DNA from: a virus
Strand: one strand, 5' to 3'
DNA length: 64,000 nucleotides
Virus record (IMG/VR): IMGVR_UViG_3300032236_000656
Coordinates: 1-64,000 of that record
Shown: positions 50,296-59,800 of the stretch, piece after piece
Position numbering within the stretch: the first letter of the stretch is position 1
Layout: each line of letters opens with the position of its first letter
The notes under the pieces: generated by a model
Database searches by the model: none
Told to the model about the DNA's origin: nothing
What the model saw: only the letters and a program-made list of their open reading frames with translations
Translations under genes and position numbers: made by a program

Positions 50296-50628
50296 ATGGA
50301 ACTGGCGCAGTATGCTAGGGATGTCATCCCTCATCTTAAACAACTAGACCGAGGTTATCCTTTATTTTGGTGTAACCCAGATAAAGTAAATGGTTTTAGA
50401 CTTACACAACGTGGGTTTGATATTATGGTTGAACGTGGTTATAAGCATTATAATTTCCGTGTTGACAGACTTACTTCTCCAGACATCATTCTAATGGATC
50501 AAAAAATTATGCATCCTTGGTTTTTATCTGGAATGGGTTCTCTTAATTTCTTTTATGAACCAATGGCAATTGCAATGGGATTATCAAATAATAATGTTGA
50601 CAGTGCTGTTAATTTAGTGTATTGTTAA
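50296..50628 (+). CDS. Hypothetical protein
   Basis: A 110-residue protein (MELAQYARDVIPHLKQLDRG, FRLTQRGFDIMVERGYKHYN) with a helix-rich first half and a hydrophobic C-terminal part (SGMGSLNFFYEPMAIAMGLS). No family recognised and no clear ribosome site. Confidence 0.5.
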   Translation: MELAQYARDVIPHLKQLDRGYPLFWCNPDKVNGFRLTQRGFDIMVERGYKHYNFRVDRLTSPDIILMDQKIMHPWFLSGMGSLNFFYEPMAIAMGLSNNNVDSAVNLVYC

Positions 50629-50670
50629 ATAGTTAGCGTAAAGAAAATAATGCTTAACGGGGTTGAACGC

Positions 50671-50678
50671 CATAAATA
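50671..50678 (+). promoter_or_regulatory. Late-type motif CATAAATA
   Basis: CATAAATA lies 35 bases before the tRNA gene and could drive it. It is the only promoter-like element seen in this gap. Confidence 0.35.
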
Positions 50679-50713
50679 GTTTCGTGTGCGGTCATGGTTA
50701 ACTGCACAAATAA

Positions 50714-50788
50714 GCGGGTGTAGCTCAGCGGTAGAGCTTCTGCCTTCCAAGCAGAATGTCGAGAGTTCGATCCTCTTCGCCCGCTCCA
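50714..50788 (+). tRNA. tRNA-Gly (anticodon TCC)
   Basis: A complete cloverleaf of 75 bases with an encoded CCA. Acceptor stem GCGGGTG pairs with CGCCCGC (one G-T). The D arm has TAGCTCAGCGGTAGAGC, the anticodon stem TCTGC/GCAGA encloses CTTCCAA (anticodon TCC, reading GGA/GGN), and the T loop is TTCGATC. It may supplement the host pool for GGA, which is used in the Gly-rich fibre genes of this phage. Confidence 0.95.
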
Positions 50789-50819
50789 ATTTATTCGACC
50801 AACATAAGGAACAGTGAAA

Positions 50820-51083
50820 ATGTCAAGCAAAACTACTCCAAATTGGTCGCAACGTCTTGAAGAGCGTCGTCCAACTTCAGTTGTCTATACTAGGAAGAAT
50901 ACTTCATTGGAAGATTGGACACGTATGGTCATTGAAGAACTAGAAAAGCGATCTTTGGTTGATTTCAAACTGAATACACTGTCGACCAAACATGCATGGG
51001 AAGGGGATGCTACACCTTCAAGTTATGCTTACACCCTGTGGCAACGCGAAGTTCGTGCTGAAGACAAGCGCCGTAATCCGTAA
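50820..51083 (+). CDS. Small basic hypothetical protein
   Basis: An 87-residue basic protein (WSQRLEERRPTSVVYTRKNT, SSYAYTLWQREVRAEDKRRN). The ATG at 50820 follows AAGGAACA; GTG 50814 is an alternative. It starts 31 bases after the tRNA. Unknown function. Confidence 0.55.
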   Translation: MSSKTTPNWSQRLEERRPTSVVYTRKNTSLEDWTRMVIEELEKRSLVDFKLNTLSTKHAWEGDATPSSYAYTLWQREVRAEDKRRNP

Positions 51084-51195
51084 CATATATGTAACAATTG
51101 TAATAGTATTTGTTACAGTTGGGCTGCTTTTTTGGGCAAGATTTGGACAAGAAATCTACTGGGATCTGCTAGTTCTTGCTCAAATGTGCTTCTAA
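51053..51195 (+). other. Possible 46-residue single-TM protein ORF
   Basis: From a GTG near 51053 a frame encodes IYVTIVIVFVTVGLLFWARF, a convincing transmembrane helix, and ends at 51195. There is no clear ribosome site and it overlaps the previous gene by about 30 bases, so it is listed only as a candidate. The gap 51084-51258 otherwise holds an imperfect inverted repeat (TGTAACA/TGTTACA) and the promoter at 51225. Confidence 0.25.
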
Positions 51196-51224
51196 TTCAA
51201 TGACTTAGCACAAAATCTTTTTGG

Positions 51225-51252
51225 TTGACGTATCCCCTATTGGTGCTATTAT
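51225..51252 (+). promoter_or_regulatory. Sigma70 promoter with predicted leaderless start
   Basis: TTGACG (51225-51230), 16 bases, TATTAT (51247-51252). Six bases separate the -10 box from ATG 51259, and no ribosome site is present. Confidence 0.75.
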
Positions 51253-51258
51253 AAGTGT

Positions 51259-51585
51259 ATGATACAGAGAAAGAAGCGCACTGACCGTAACCACATTGTG
51301 TACCAAATTACCGTAAAAGGTAAGTTGTACATCGGTGTCACTGCTAAGACTCAAAGCACTGTGGACAAGAGCGTCCGTAGCCGTGTTGCCAAGCACTTCT
51401 ATCGTGCTCAAAAGGAAGGACTCAACTGGCTGCTTTGCAAAGCACTTCGCACCTTAGAGTGCAAAGAAGACATCGAATACGCTGTACTTGCTGTCATCCG
51501 CGGTAAGACGGCAGCACATGACTATGAACGCGAACTCATTCGTAAGATGAAGCCGGCGCTCAATTCTGACAAGCGAGGAGCATAA
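51259..51585 (+). CDS. GIY-YIG nuclease-domain protein
   Basis: This 108-residue basic protein has NHIVYQITVKGKLYIGVTAK, the GIY-YIG core (here VYQ and YIG), followed by RSRVAKHFYRAQ, whose Arg fits the catalytic Arg helix, and ERELIRKMKPALNSDKRG, whose Glu and terminal NxxxxG segment match the metal-binding end of the family. It is a single domain without a DNA-binding appendix, so it could be a free-standing endonuclease or a homing remnant. Predicted to be expressed early from a host-type promoter. Confidence 0.75.
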   Translation: MIQRKKRTDRNHIVYQITVKGKLYIGVTAKTQSTVDKSVRSRVAKHFYRAQKEGLNWLLCKALRTLECKEDIEYAVLAVIRGKTAAHDYERELIRKMKPALNSDKRGA

Positions 51586-51586
51586 T

Positions 51587-52279
51587 ATGGCTAAACGTAA
51601 ACGCATCACTGAAACCGTTGTTAATTACCTCATCGAGGATGTTTTTGCTGCGGCAGTTGCTGCCCAAAGAGCAAACGAATGTTATGTTAGTAATAGCACA
51701 GGTGCTAATACCCCTAATAAAATGCACAATCGTTCTATTATGAACATCATTCTTAATAAGAGCAATCTAGAGGATTTTGATACTTGCGAAGCAGACTATG
51801 TCCGCGCTCGTGAGATTATCGAATATTATAAGAGTAAGACATTGGAAATTATGAGTGGCAAAGCCAATGCTTATACTATGAGTGCTGCTAATGCTGCTTA
51901 TAAAGAATCAGTTGCATCTAATGATCAATTGACCATGGGTCTAATTGCTTCCCTGCCAAATGCGTGGGAGCGTTCTACTGCTTATGATAAGACATGGGAT
52001 CGAGTTGACGAACTTAAGCGTAAGTCAACTCATTTCGATTCGGTTGGAGATAAGTTTGAAGGAACAGTCGAAATTCTTTCTTGTATCTACAGCAAGAATT
52101 GGTTCAAGTACTATACAACAGCATTGACATCTGCAGGAAATGTAGTAAACTTTGCCGGTGATCACGAATTTAAGCAGGGGCAAATAGTTGAAATTACCAC
52201 TGCTAAAATTAAGCAACATGCTGCGGAAAATATCACCCGCTTGCATTATGTGAGAACAAAGGTTGACAAAGAAGCGTAA
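51587..52279 (+). CDS. Conserved hypothetical protein, possible OB-fold C-terminus
   Basis: A 230-residue protein with a helical N-terminal 130 residues (FAAAVAAQRANECYVSNSTG, FDTCEADYVRAREIIEYYKS) and a strand-rich C-terminal 75 residues (GDKFEGTVEILSCIYSKNWF, GDHEFKQGQIVEITTAKIKQ) that looks like a small OB or SH3 barrel. A nucleic-acid role is possible. One base separates it from the GIY-YIG gene. Its end contains the next promoter. Confidence 0.6.
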   Translation: MAKRKRITETVVNYLIEDVFAAAVAAQRANECYVSNSTGANTPNKMHNRSIMNIILNKSNLEDFDTCEADYVRAREIIEYYKSKTLEIMSGKANAYTMSAANAAYKESVASNDQLTMGLIASLPNAWERSTAYDKTWDRVDELKRKSTHFDSVGDKFEGTVEILSCIYSKNWFKYYTTALTSAGNVVNFAGDHEFKQGQIVEITTAKIKQHAAENITRLHYVRTKVDKEA

Positions 52280-52290
52280 GAGTATATAGT
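52263..52290 (+). promoter_or_regulatory. Sigma70-type promoter for the MoxR-like gene
   Basis: TTGACA (52263-52268), 16 bases, TATAGT (52285-52290). The downstream gene has TTGGAGGTG nine bases before its ATG, so this transcript is not leaderless. Confidence 0.7.
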
Positions 52291-52324
52291 AACAATATAG
52301 ACATTAACAACTTGGAGGTGCCAA

Positions 52325-53455
52325 ATGTCGAAGAATAAGATGAGTGATTCCCTTACTGAAACCCGCAGTGTTACACTTGATGCTGCAAAGCGTGAACTTA
52401 AAGTTGCAATGCGTCGTAAGCGTCCTGTGTTCCTTTGGGGACCTCCAGGTATTGGCAAGTCAGAACTAGTTGCTGATATTTGTCAGGAACTGAAAGGCAA
52501 GTTGTATGATCTGCGTCTTGCACTCATGGATCCATCAGATCTTAAGGGTGTGCTGTATTACAACACCGAGCAGCATACTGCTACTTGGAGTGCCCCGCCT
52601 GATCTGCCTACTATGGAGGAAGCCGCTAAGTATCCAGTTGTTGTCTTGTTCCTCGATGAGATGAATAGTGCTCCGCCCGCAACGCAGGCCGCTGCTTATC
52701 AGTTGATTCTCAATCGTCGTGTTGGTACTTATGTACTGCCTGATAATGTTGTAGTAGTTGCTGCTGGTAACCGTGATACTGATCGTGGTGTTACATATCG
52801 TATGCCAGCCCCGCTTGCTAACCGCTTTATCCATCTCACACTTCGTCCAGATTTTGAGACTTGGCAGACTTGGGCTATTGAGCATAAGATCCATCCCGAT
52901 GTTGTTGGTTACATTACTGCCAACAAGGTTGATCTGTTTAACTTCGATGCTAAGATGAGTGGTCAGAGTTTTGCTACTCCGCGTTCGTGGTCGTTTGTTA
53001 GCGAACTGCTTACTGAAGATAGCATCAATGAGATTGAACTTACTGATCTTGTCTCAGGTACTGTTGGTGAGGGTATTGCTCTTAAGTTTAACGCACACCG
53101 TAAGGTCAGTGCTAACATGCCTAACCCTACCCACATTCTTGAGGGCAAGGTTAAGGAACTTAAGAACAAGGACATTGCGGCTTGCTACTCGCTGACAGTT
53201 GCTCTGTGCTACGAACTTAAGGAATGCTGGGACAGGAATCATAATACCGATAAGGGCAATGATTTCTTCCACGCACAGTTTGATAATGTGCTCAGGTTCA
53301 TTATGGATAACCTCGGTGTTGAGTTGCAGGTTATGCTCGTACATGCTGCACTAACTACTTACAAGATGACCTTTAAGGCATCGAAGTTGAAGAACTTCCA
53401 GGAGTTCAATAAGGGTGCGGGCAAGCACGTTGTTGCTGCGGTGCAGGACCGCTAG
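52325..53455 (+). CDS. MoxR-like AAA+ ATPase
   Basis: This 376-residue protein has FLWGPPGIGKSELVADICQE (Walker A), VVLFLDEMNSAPPATQAAAY (Walker B and the MoxR-type N-S-A-P loop), VVVVAAGNRDTDRGVTYRMP (sensor 1) and APLANRFIHL (Arg finger region). MoxR ATPases act as chaperones that assemble or activate partner complexes, often with a VWA-domain protein; no such partner is seen here. GC content is higher than that of neighbours (many GCT, CTG and CGT codons), suggesting strong expression or a separate origin. It ends before a strong terminator. Confidence 0.88.
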   Translation: MSKNKMSDSLTETRSVTLDAAKRELKVAMRRKRPVFLWGPPGIGKSELVADICQELKGKLYDLRLALMDPSDLKGVLYYNTEQHTATWSAPPDLPTMEEAAKYPVVVLFLDEMNSAPPATQAAAYQLILNRRVGTYVLPDNVVVVAAGNRDTDRGVTYRMPAPLANRFIHLTLRPDFETWQTWAIEHKIHPDVVGYITANKVDLFNFDAKMSGQSFATPRSWSFVSELLTEDSINEIELTDLVSGTVGEGIALKFNAHRKVSANMPNPTHILEGKVKELKNKDIAACYSLTVALCYELKECWDRNHNTDKGNDFFHAQFDNVLRFIMDNLGVELQVMLVHAALTTYKMTFKASKLKNFQEFNKGAGKHVVAAVQDR

Positions 53456-53502
53456 TAGAATTTACTGGGGGCGGCACCTCCAGTAACTGCCCTCAGTAAT
53501 GG

Positions 53503-53531
53503 AAAAGCCCTGCATAATAGCAGGGCTTTTT
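53503..53531. terminator. Strong bidirectional terminator
   Basis: AAAAGCCCTGC (53503-53513) pairs with GCAGGGCTTTT (53520-53530) over six bases, with a T run on both strands. It separates the plus-strand MoxR gene from the minus-strand structural block. Confidence 0.9.
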
Positions 53532-53554
53532 TGTCTGTTTAGCAGTGCCTAAAA

Positions 53555-53812
53555 TTACTTAGTATCAATAACTGTAATATCAGCATCAATCACATCTGGA
53601 TTGGGATCTGCTATCTCGGTTAACCAAGGATTATCATTTCCTAAACTATGCTGTACTGCCATTACAATCATACCATTGTATGTGAATACATGGCCTAGAT
53701 CGCCTGTCATTCTAGCACATCTATCCAATGCTTCATTCATAGTTGGTAAGTTTACTTGATAAAAGTGAGTATGAGACGGAAACATATTGTCTAACTCGTC
53801 GAATAGTGCCAT
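53555..53812 (-). CDS. Small hypothetical protein
   Basis: An 85-residue acidic protein starting MALFDELDNMFPSHTHFYQV, with LPTMNEALDRCARMTGDLGH and VIDADITVIDTK. Start chosen for the AGGAG seven bases upstream. An AATAAATA late motif lies just upstream, overlapping the end of the giant adhesin gene, so it is probably a late gene. Unknown function. Confidence 0.55.
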   Translation of the reverse strand: MALFDELDNMFPSHTHFYQVNLPTMNEALDRCARMTGDLGHVFTYNGMIVMAVQHSLGNDNPWLTEIADPNPDVIDADITVIDTK

Positions 53813-53828
53813 TTTAATTCTCCTGTTG

Positions 53829-53836
53829 TATTTATT
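53829..53836 (-). promoter_or_regulatory. Late promoter motif AATAAATA (minus strand)
   Basis: On the minus strand AATAAATA precedes the ATG at 53812 by 16 bases, with AGGAG between, and overlaps the stop of the adhesin gene. Confidence 0.5.
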
Positions 53837-56800
53837 TAATTCCAAAACTGAATTGGTGCAACAGTTTTGGCAGCAACATCAATCACGCCTTTGCCTAATG
53901 CCGCAGTTTGAAATTTAGTTACTATTCCTTGTGTAGCATCAAAGTATAACGGTTCGTTAGTAGACCCTATAAGAGAACTTCCATTTAGTAATGTAGCATA
54001 GTATAAGTTCTCTCTAGTATTAGTTGGCGGCATATTAGTTCTTATCAATGATTGAGGAATTACTTCTGGATCCCAAAGAGTTGCAGTCCAAATATTATTG
54101 ATGTTTAAGTTCGTAAGATAAGTTGAAGCCAGCGATACAATGAAACTGGTTGTAGTAGATACTATAGTTGAATTGATAGGTGCAAGTGCCTGATTGTTTG
54201 TGATACTGTCTGTCAGTAATAGATAATCATTGACCTTTGGCGGTACATTTCCAGCGACACTTGTGCTTGCTGTTGTTGTTACAGTACCAACATTCGTAAT
54301 AATATTATTTGGGGTATTATATGTTGTTGTCACTGAAGTTGTATTAGTAATAGGGAAGGTATTAATACTTTTATCAATGATTGTAGCATCTTGTAATGTT
54401 AATAATGATACATTAGATGCTGATGCGCCTTGGCTGGTTGTTGTTAAAGGACCACTCGGTGTAAAGTTTTGAGTATATAATGCTTGGCCCTTCACAATAC
54501 GGAAGTTTGAAATATAACCTGGAAAATTCCAAACAGGACTTGCAGAATCACCATTTGCACCAATGATAATGTTTTCAGTACTAGCAGGCGGTGTTCCATT
54601 TGCGGCAGGATTACTCTGTTGATAACCATTGATATAAAGATACCAAGTTGAGCCACTTCTGACCCAAGCAACATGGGTCCAAGTATTAAGAGAAGCAGCA
54701 CCAGCATAACTTCCTGATGCTAATATACTGTTACTTACTTGAATATACCCATCTGCCCCAACTGTTATTAACCAAGATCTACCATTAGCTAATCTATATT
54801 GTCCAGTTAATCCAAATGGAGCACCTGTAAAAGATGTTGGATACATCCAAAATTCAAGAGTAAAATCATTAGCATAACCAGCAACACCAGCAGCATTGGG
54901 TGCATAAAGATATTGACTAGAACCATTAAATGAACCGTAATATGTCGGTGATGATGGATTCATATATGTTATTAAATAATAAAAGGCATTATCAATAAAG
55001 GTTGAATTCTGTAAAGTTAGTAGGCTAGTTTCAGAACCAGTTAATGCTAAAACATTAGTTCTAGTATTCTGTGTGATACTTAATGGACCTTGAGGAGTAA
55101 AGTTACCAGTATATGCTGCTACACCTTTAACTATGCGAAGGTTTGAGACGTAACCATTAAGTTGGTAATTCACGTTAGCTGCGGTATCATAACCAATAGC
55201 AAGTGTAACAGCACTAGCAGTTGGTAGTGTAATGGCCGTTGGCCCTCCACTTAGAGTACCGTTAATATATATACTTGCAGTTCCAGCAGTACAAACTACA
55301 GCAACATGGTACCAAATATTTGTTGTAATAGCTGAGGTAGCACTAGTAACACCAGGCGGCGAACCGTTTGGAACATATGCACTAATTGTTCCACCTGGGT
55401 TAAGAGCAACATAAAATGAGTTAGCAGTACCATTAGTGCCAAATAGTAGAATACGACATTGATTTCCTGCTGTAACATTAGTTAAAGTGTAAAACCAAAA
55501 TTCTATAGTCCAAGTACCACTAGAAAGATCAAATGCCAAAGAAGATGGAATAGTTAATCTATTAGCATTAAAAACACCGTAATAAGTAGGACCCAGCGTC
55601 ATATAATTAACATTACTAACGGCATTATTAAATGATAATAAAGTATTGGTTCCGCTTGTAATTTGAGAAACTGGTGTTGGATAAAGTATAGCAGGTTTTG
55701 GACTTGCTTGTCCTACAATAATATCATATACAGTTTTATTAGTATTGTCATACCAATATGTTCCATCAATAATTGAAAGTTTATCAGCAGCAGGAGTATC
55801 AAATGTTTGATTTTTTGTTGCTGGTTCTTTAAATTTAGTAATCGAAGTGACTGCTCTATTATCATTTATAGTTACTGGAGATTCAAATGGAAATCTTCTG
55901 CCATATCTACCTCTTGCTAAAGTAGTATAATATAAATTCTCACGAGCATTTTGTGGACTTAAGTTTGTTAACACATTTGACTGTGCATACAAATCAGGTT
56001 CCCAAATTTGATATGTCCAACTATTCGCAGTATTTAAATTTGAAATATCAGATGATGCTAAGGTGATTGAAATTTGTGTAGAAGTTACTATTGTTTGATC
56101 AGTTGCTAATGTACTTGGGAAACTTCTGCCAGTTCCCCACATAATTCTAACTGCACCAACACCCGCTGTTCCTGGAGATCCAGCGCCGCCTTGGTTATCA
56201 GTTGATCCAGCGCCACCACCGTATGTCCCGCCACTACCGCCGCTGTGTGTTCCATTAGGTACAGTTACCGAAGCCGTGCCACCAGAGCCGCCAACACCGC
56301 CGCCGCCATTAGCTGGATAAGTTGTACCTGTTGCAACTGCACCTCCTGTACCATTTGTGATACTTGCTGGCGCGACTCCAACACCACCACCACCACCACC
56401 ACTGCCGTAAGGAGCAGCGCCTGCGGGATTAGTGCCACCGCCTGCGCCGCCACCGCCACCGCCTCCAGTACTTGCTGCGCCCGCTGTAACAGTACCCGTA
56501 GAGTATGCACCATTGCCGCCGTTGCCGCCTGCGCCATTGTAGCCGCCAGCGCCGCCGCCGCCGCCACTACCAATGCCACCCGATGCAGTACCACCAGTAC
56601 CACCGCTTCCGCCGCCAAATGTTCCATAGGCATTAGAGGCTGTGAACGTTCCTCCTGCCGCAGTACCTGTGTTAAGAATACCGCCACCACCACCACCACC
56701 AAATACAGTAGTATTGTTAATGAAATAACTGTCCCCGCCGGGAGAAGCATTTGCGGCGCCGTTTTGTACAGGTCCTCCACCACCAACAACAACTGTATAA

Positions 56801-59800
56801 GTGTTGCCAGGCACAACAGTAATATTATTAACCCACGCTAAACCACCGCCGCCGCCACCGCCAGTTACACTAGTACCACTACAAGAGCCGCCACCCCCAC
56901 CTACTGCAACAGCACTAACACTTGTAACACCCGCAGGTGCAGTAAAGGTATATGTATATTGATTATTGACTGGTGTTGGTGCTACTATAGATCCAAAAGA
57001 ACCCGATGCACCTGTAGGAGTATATAATTGTTGTCCTGTGGAAATGTAGTTTGTAGAAGTAGTTGATACAATAGATGCCAACGCTTGATTATTAGTTACC
57101 GTATCGGTTACTAGTACATAATCACCAACAATAGGAAATGTGCCCAATGTATTTGTTGTAATCGAACTAGATATTGTAGTATTTCCACTAACAGTTGTTT
57201 TATTAATGACTGAAGAAACACCCGATACTCTTGGACTAGAATTACCAACAGCAATTCTATTTGGATTATTAAAATAAGTCCAAGGTGTACTGATATTAGA
57301 AAGCCTGTAAGTATTAGGAATTTGAACAGGAGTTTTTACAACTTCTATTCTCTTTTGTAAATTGTTTATATCAAATTTATAGTCCTCGCCAGGGATACTT
57401 GTTGGCATTTCAAATGGGAACCTTCTACCATATCTACCTCTTGCTAAAGTAGCATAATATAAATTCTCACGAGCAGTTTTTGGACTTGTATTTGTTATTA
57501 AGTTTGATTGAGGGAGTAAGTCTGCTCCCCATAACTGATATGCCCAAGCGTTGTTAATATTTAAATTTGATACACTTGTTGTTGCAACTGTAATAGTTAT
57601 TAATGGAAAATCTGCAGAATCTGCTAACAAAGTAGAAGGATATGATCTACCTTGACCCCATACAATCCTAACTGCGCCGCCAACACCACTGCCAGTAGAG
57701 CCACCGGCTCCGCCGCCATATGAAGTTCCTGAACCACCCGATCCTGCAACACCAGCAACCCCTTGTGCTCCTCCAGTACCAGTTGTACCGATTCCAAGTA
57801 AGCCAACGCCGCCGCCTGCTCCCCCTTGCACACCGCCACCGCCACCTGCGCCTGAATTAGCATCTCCATTGTTACCACTTAACGCACCCGATGCACCATC
57901 TCCGCCGCCTTGGCCACCGTTTCCTGCATAGCCGCCAGCGCCACCACCGCCTCCAGCGCCATAAGTACCAGCGTAACCACCTCTGCCGCCATTACCGCCG
58001 CCATCACCAACATATGTGCCGCCGGAGTTACCACTATTAAGTGAAGAAGCAGTACCACCACCTCTACCTGCCACAGTAGTTGCATTAATAAAATAACTAG
58101 TTCCGGCACTGGCACTGCCAAATACACCTCCGCCGCCAGTTACTACACTATATGTTTGCCCAGGCACAACTGTAATGTTATTTTTCCAACCAAGGCCGCC
58201 GCCACCGCCAGCAGTACCTGATATACCTGCGCCGCCTGCGCCACCAATAGCAACAGCACTAACACTTGTAACACCTGTTGGTGCAGTCCAAGTAAAGGTA
58301 CCGGTACCAGTGTTTACTATGCTAGATCCAGTTGTTACGTTTGGATAAATTGCTACCGATTGTCCTGCGGGACTAACTGATGCACTTGAAATACTGACTA
58401 TCTGTGCCAATGCTTGATTGTTTGTTACTGTGTCTGTTATTAAAACATAATCATTCACAAAAGGTACAGTACCTAATGCAGCACCACTTAGTGTGGTTGT
58501 TACTGCACCTGTATTGGTTATAGTAAAACCACTTCCGCTATTGGCAGTACTATTATCAATTATAGTAGAATTTTGTAATGTTAATAAAACAGTTTCAGTG
58601 CCACCTAAAGCAGCAACATTTAGTCTAGCAGTCTGTTTAGTGCTCAATGGACCAAGTGGAGTAAAGTTACCTGTATAAACTGCTACGCCTTTAACTACAC
58701 GTAGATTAGAAATATATCCAGTTGTTAAAAAAGTTAACCCATTTATTCCATCAATTTGTAGAGCCTGCGAAGATACAGATATATTTTGTGCCAGTCCGCT
58801 AGAATAAACCTGACTTCCATTAGAATATAATCTTATTGTTCCGTTACTTCTTACAGCAGCAATATGATACCAAGTATTAGTGTTTCCTAACCCACCGTTA
58901 CTTTCAACAAACGTAGTTGTTGATCCATCTGATATGCCAAATCTTAGATTAGTTGCTGCTGTAGCACCTTGGGTAAATACCCATGCGCTAGTTGCTGCTG
59001 TTCCCGTCCATGGTCCAACAAATGCTGCTGATGTTGCGGCTGTTGTTATATAAACCCAACATTCTACAGTAAAATCACCAGTTCCAAATGCAAATCCTAT
59101 ATTAGCAGGAACTGTTAGATATTGACTACTACCATTAAATGTACCATAATAAGTTAGCCCATTTGTAATATAATTTATGTTTGAACTAGGATTAAAGATG
59201 TTTAATACAGTATTGGATCCACTTATTGTTTGATATGTTACTGCGGTATTATTAAAAAGTCTTGGACTATTAGTTCCAACAGCAACCAAATTTGTATTAG
59301 CAGGATATGTCCAATAACTTGAATTAAAATCCGACAGTCGATAATTAACATCGATGTTAACAGGCAACTTAACAATTTCAAATTGCTTCTGTAGATTACT
59401 CGATTTTACTGTTTCAAATATTTGTGTGTTAGTATAAGGAACTTTTAATTTTAGTATGTTATTAACATCTAATACAATATCATCTCTAGGTGTTGGATTT
59501 TTGACGATATGAAGTTGTTTTTGTAAATTGTTTACATCATATAGAATGTTATCTCGTGGAGTTGGGTTTTTAACAACATGAAGTTGTTTCTGTAAATTAG
59601 TTACGTTATATACAACATTATCACGAGGGGTTGGATTAATGCTGATCGTTTTGAATTTAGATGGATATGTTACATCGAATAAAATATTATCATTTGAATT
59701 TGGATTTTTAACAATAACAAGTTGTTTTTGTAAATTGTTTACGTCATATACAGTAGCATCTCTTGGAGTTGGGTTTTTAACAACATGAAGTTGTTTTTGG

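Noticed and set aside
56245-56841. Plus-strand frame of 198 codons rich in Cys, Ser, Thr and Ala
   Set aside because: It is the complement of the polyglycine-coding part of the minus-strand adhesin; GC-rich Gly codons keep the other frames open. No ribosome site or protein-like pattern.
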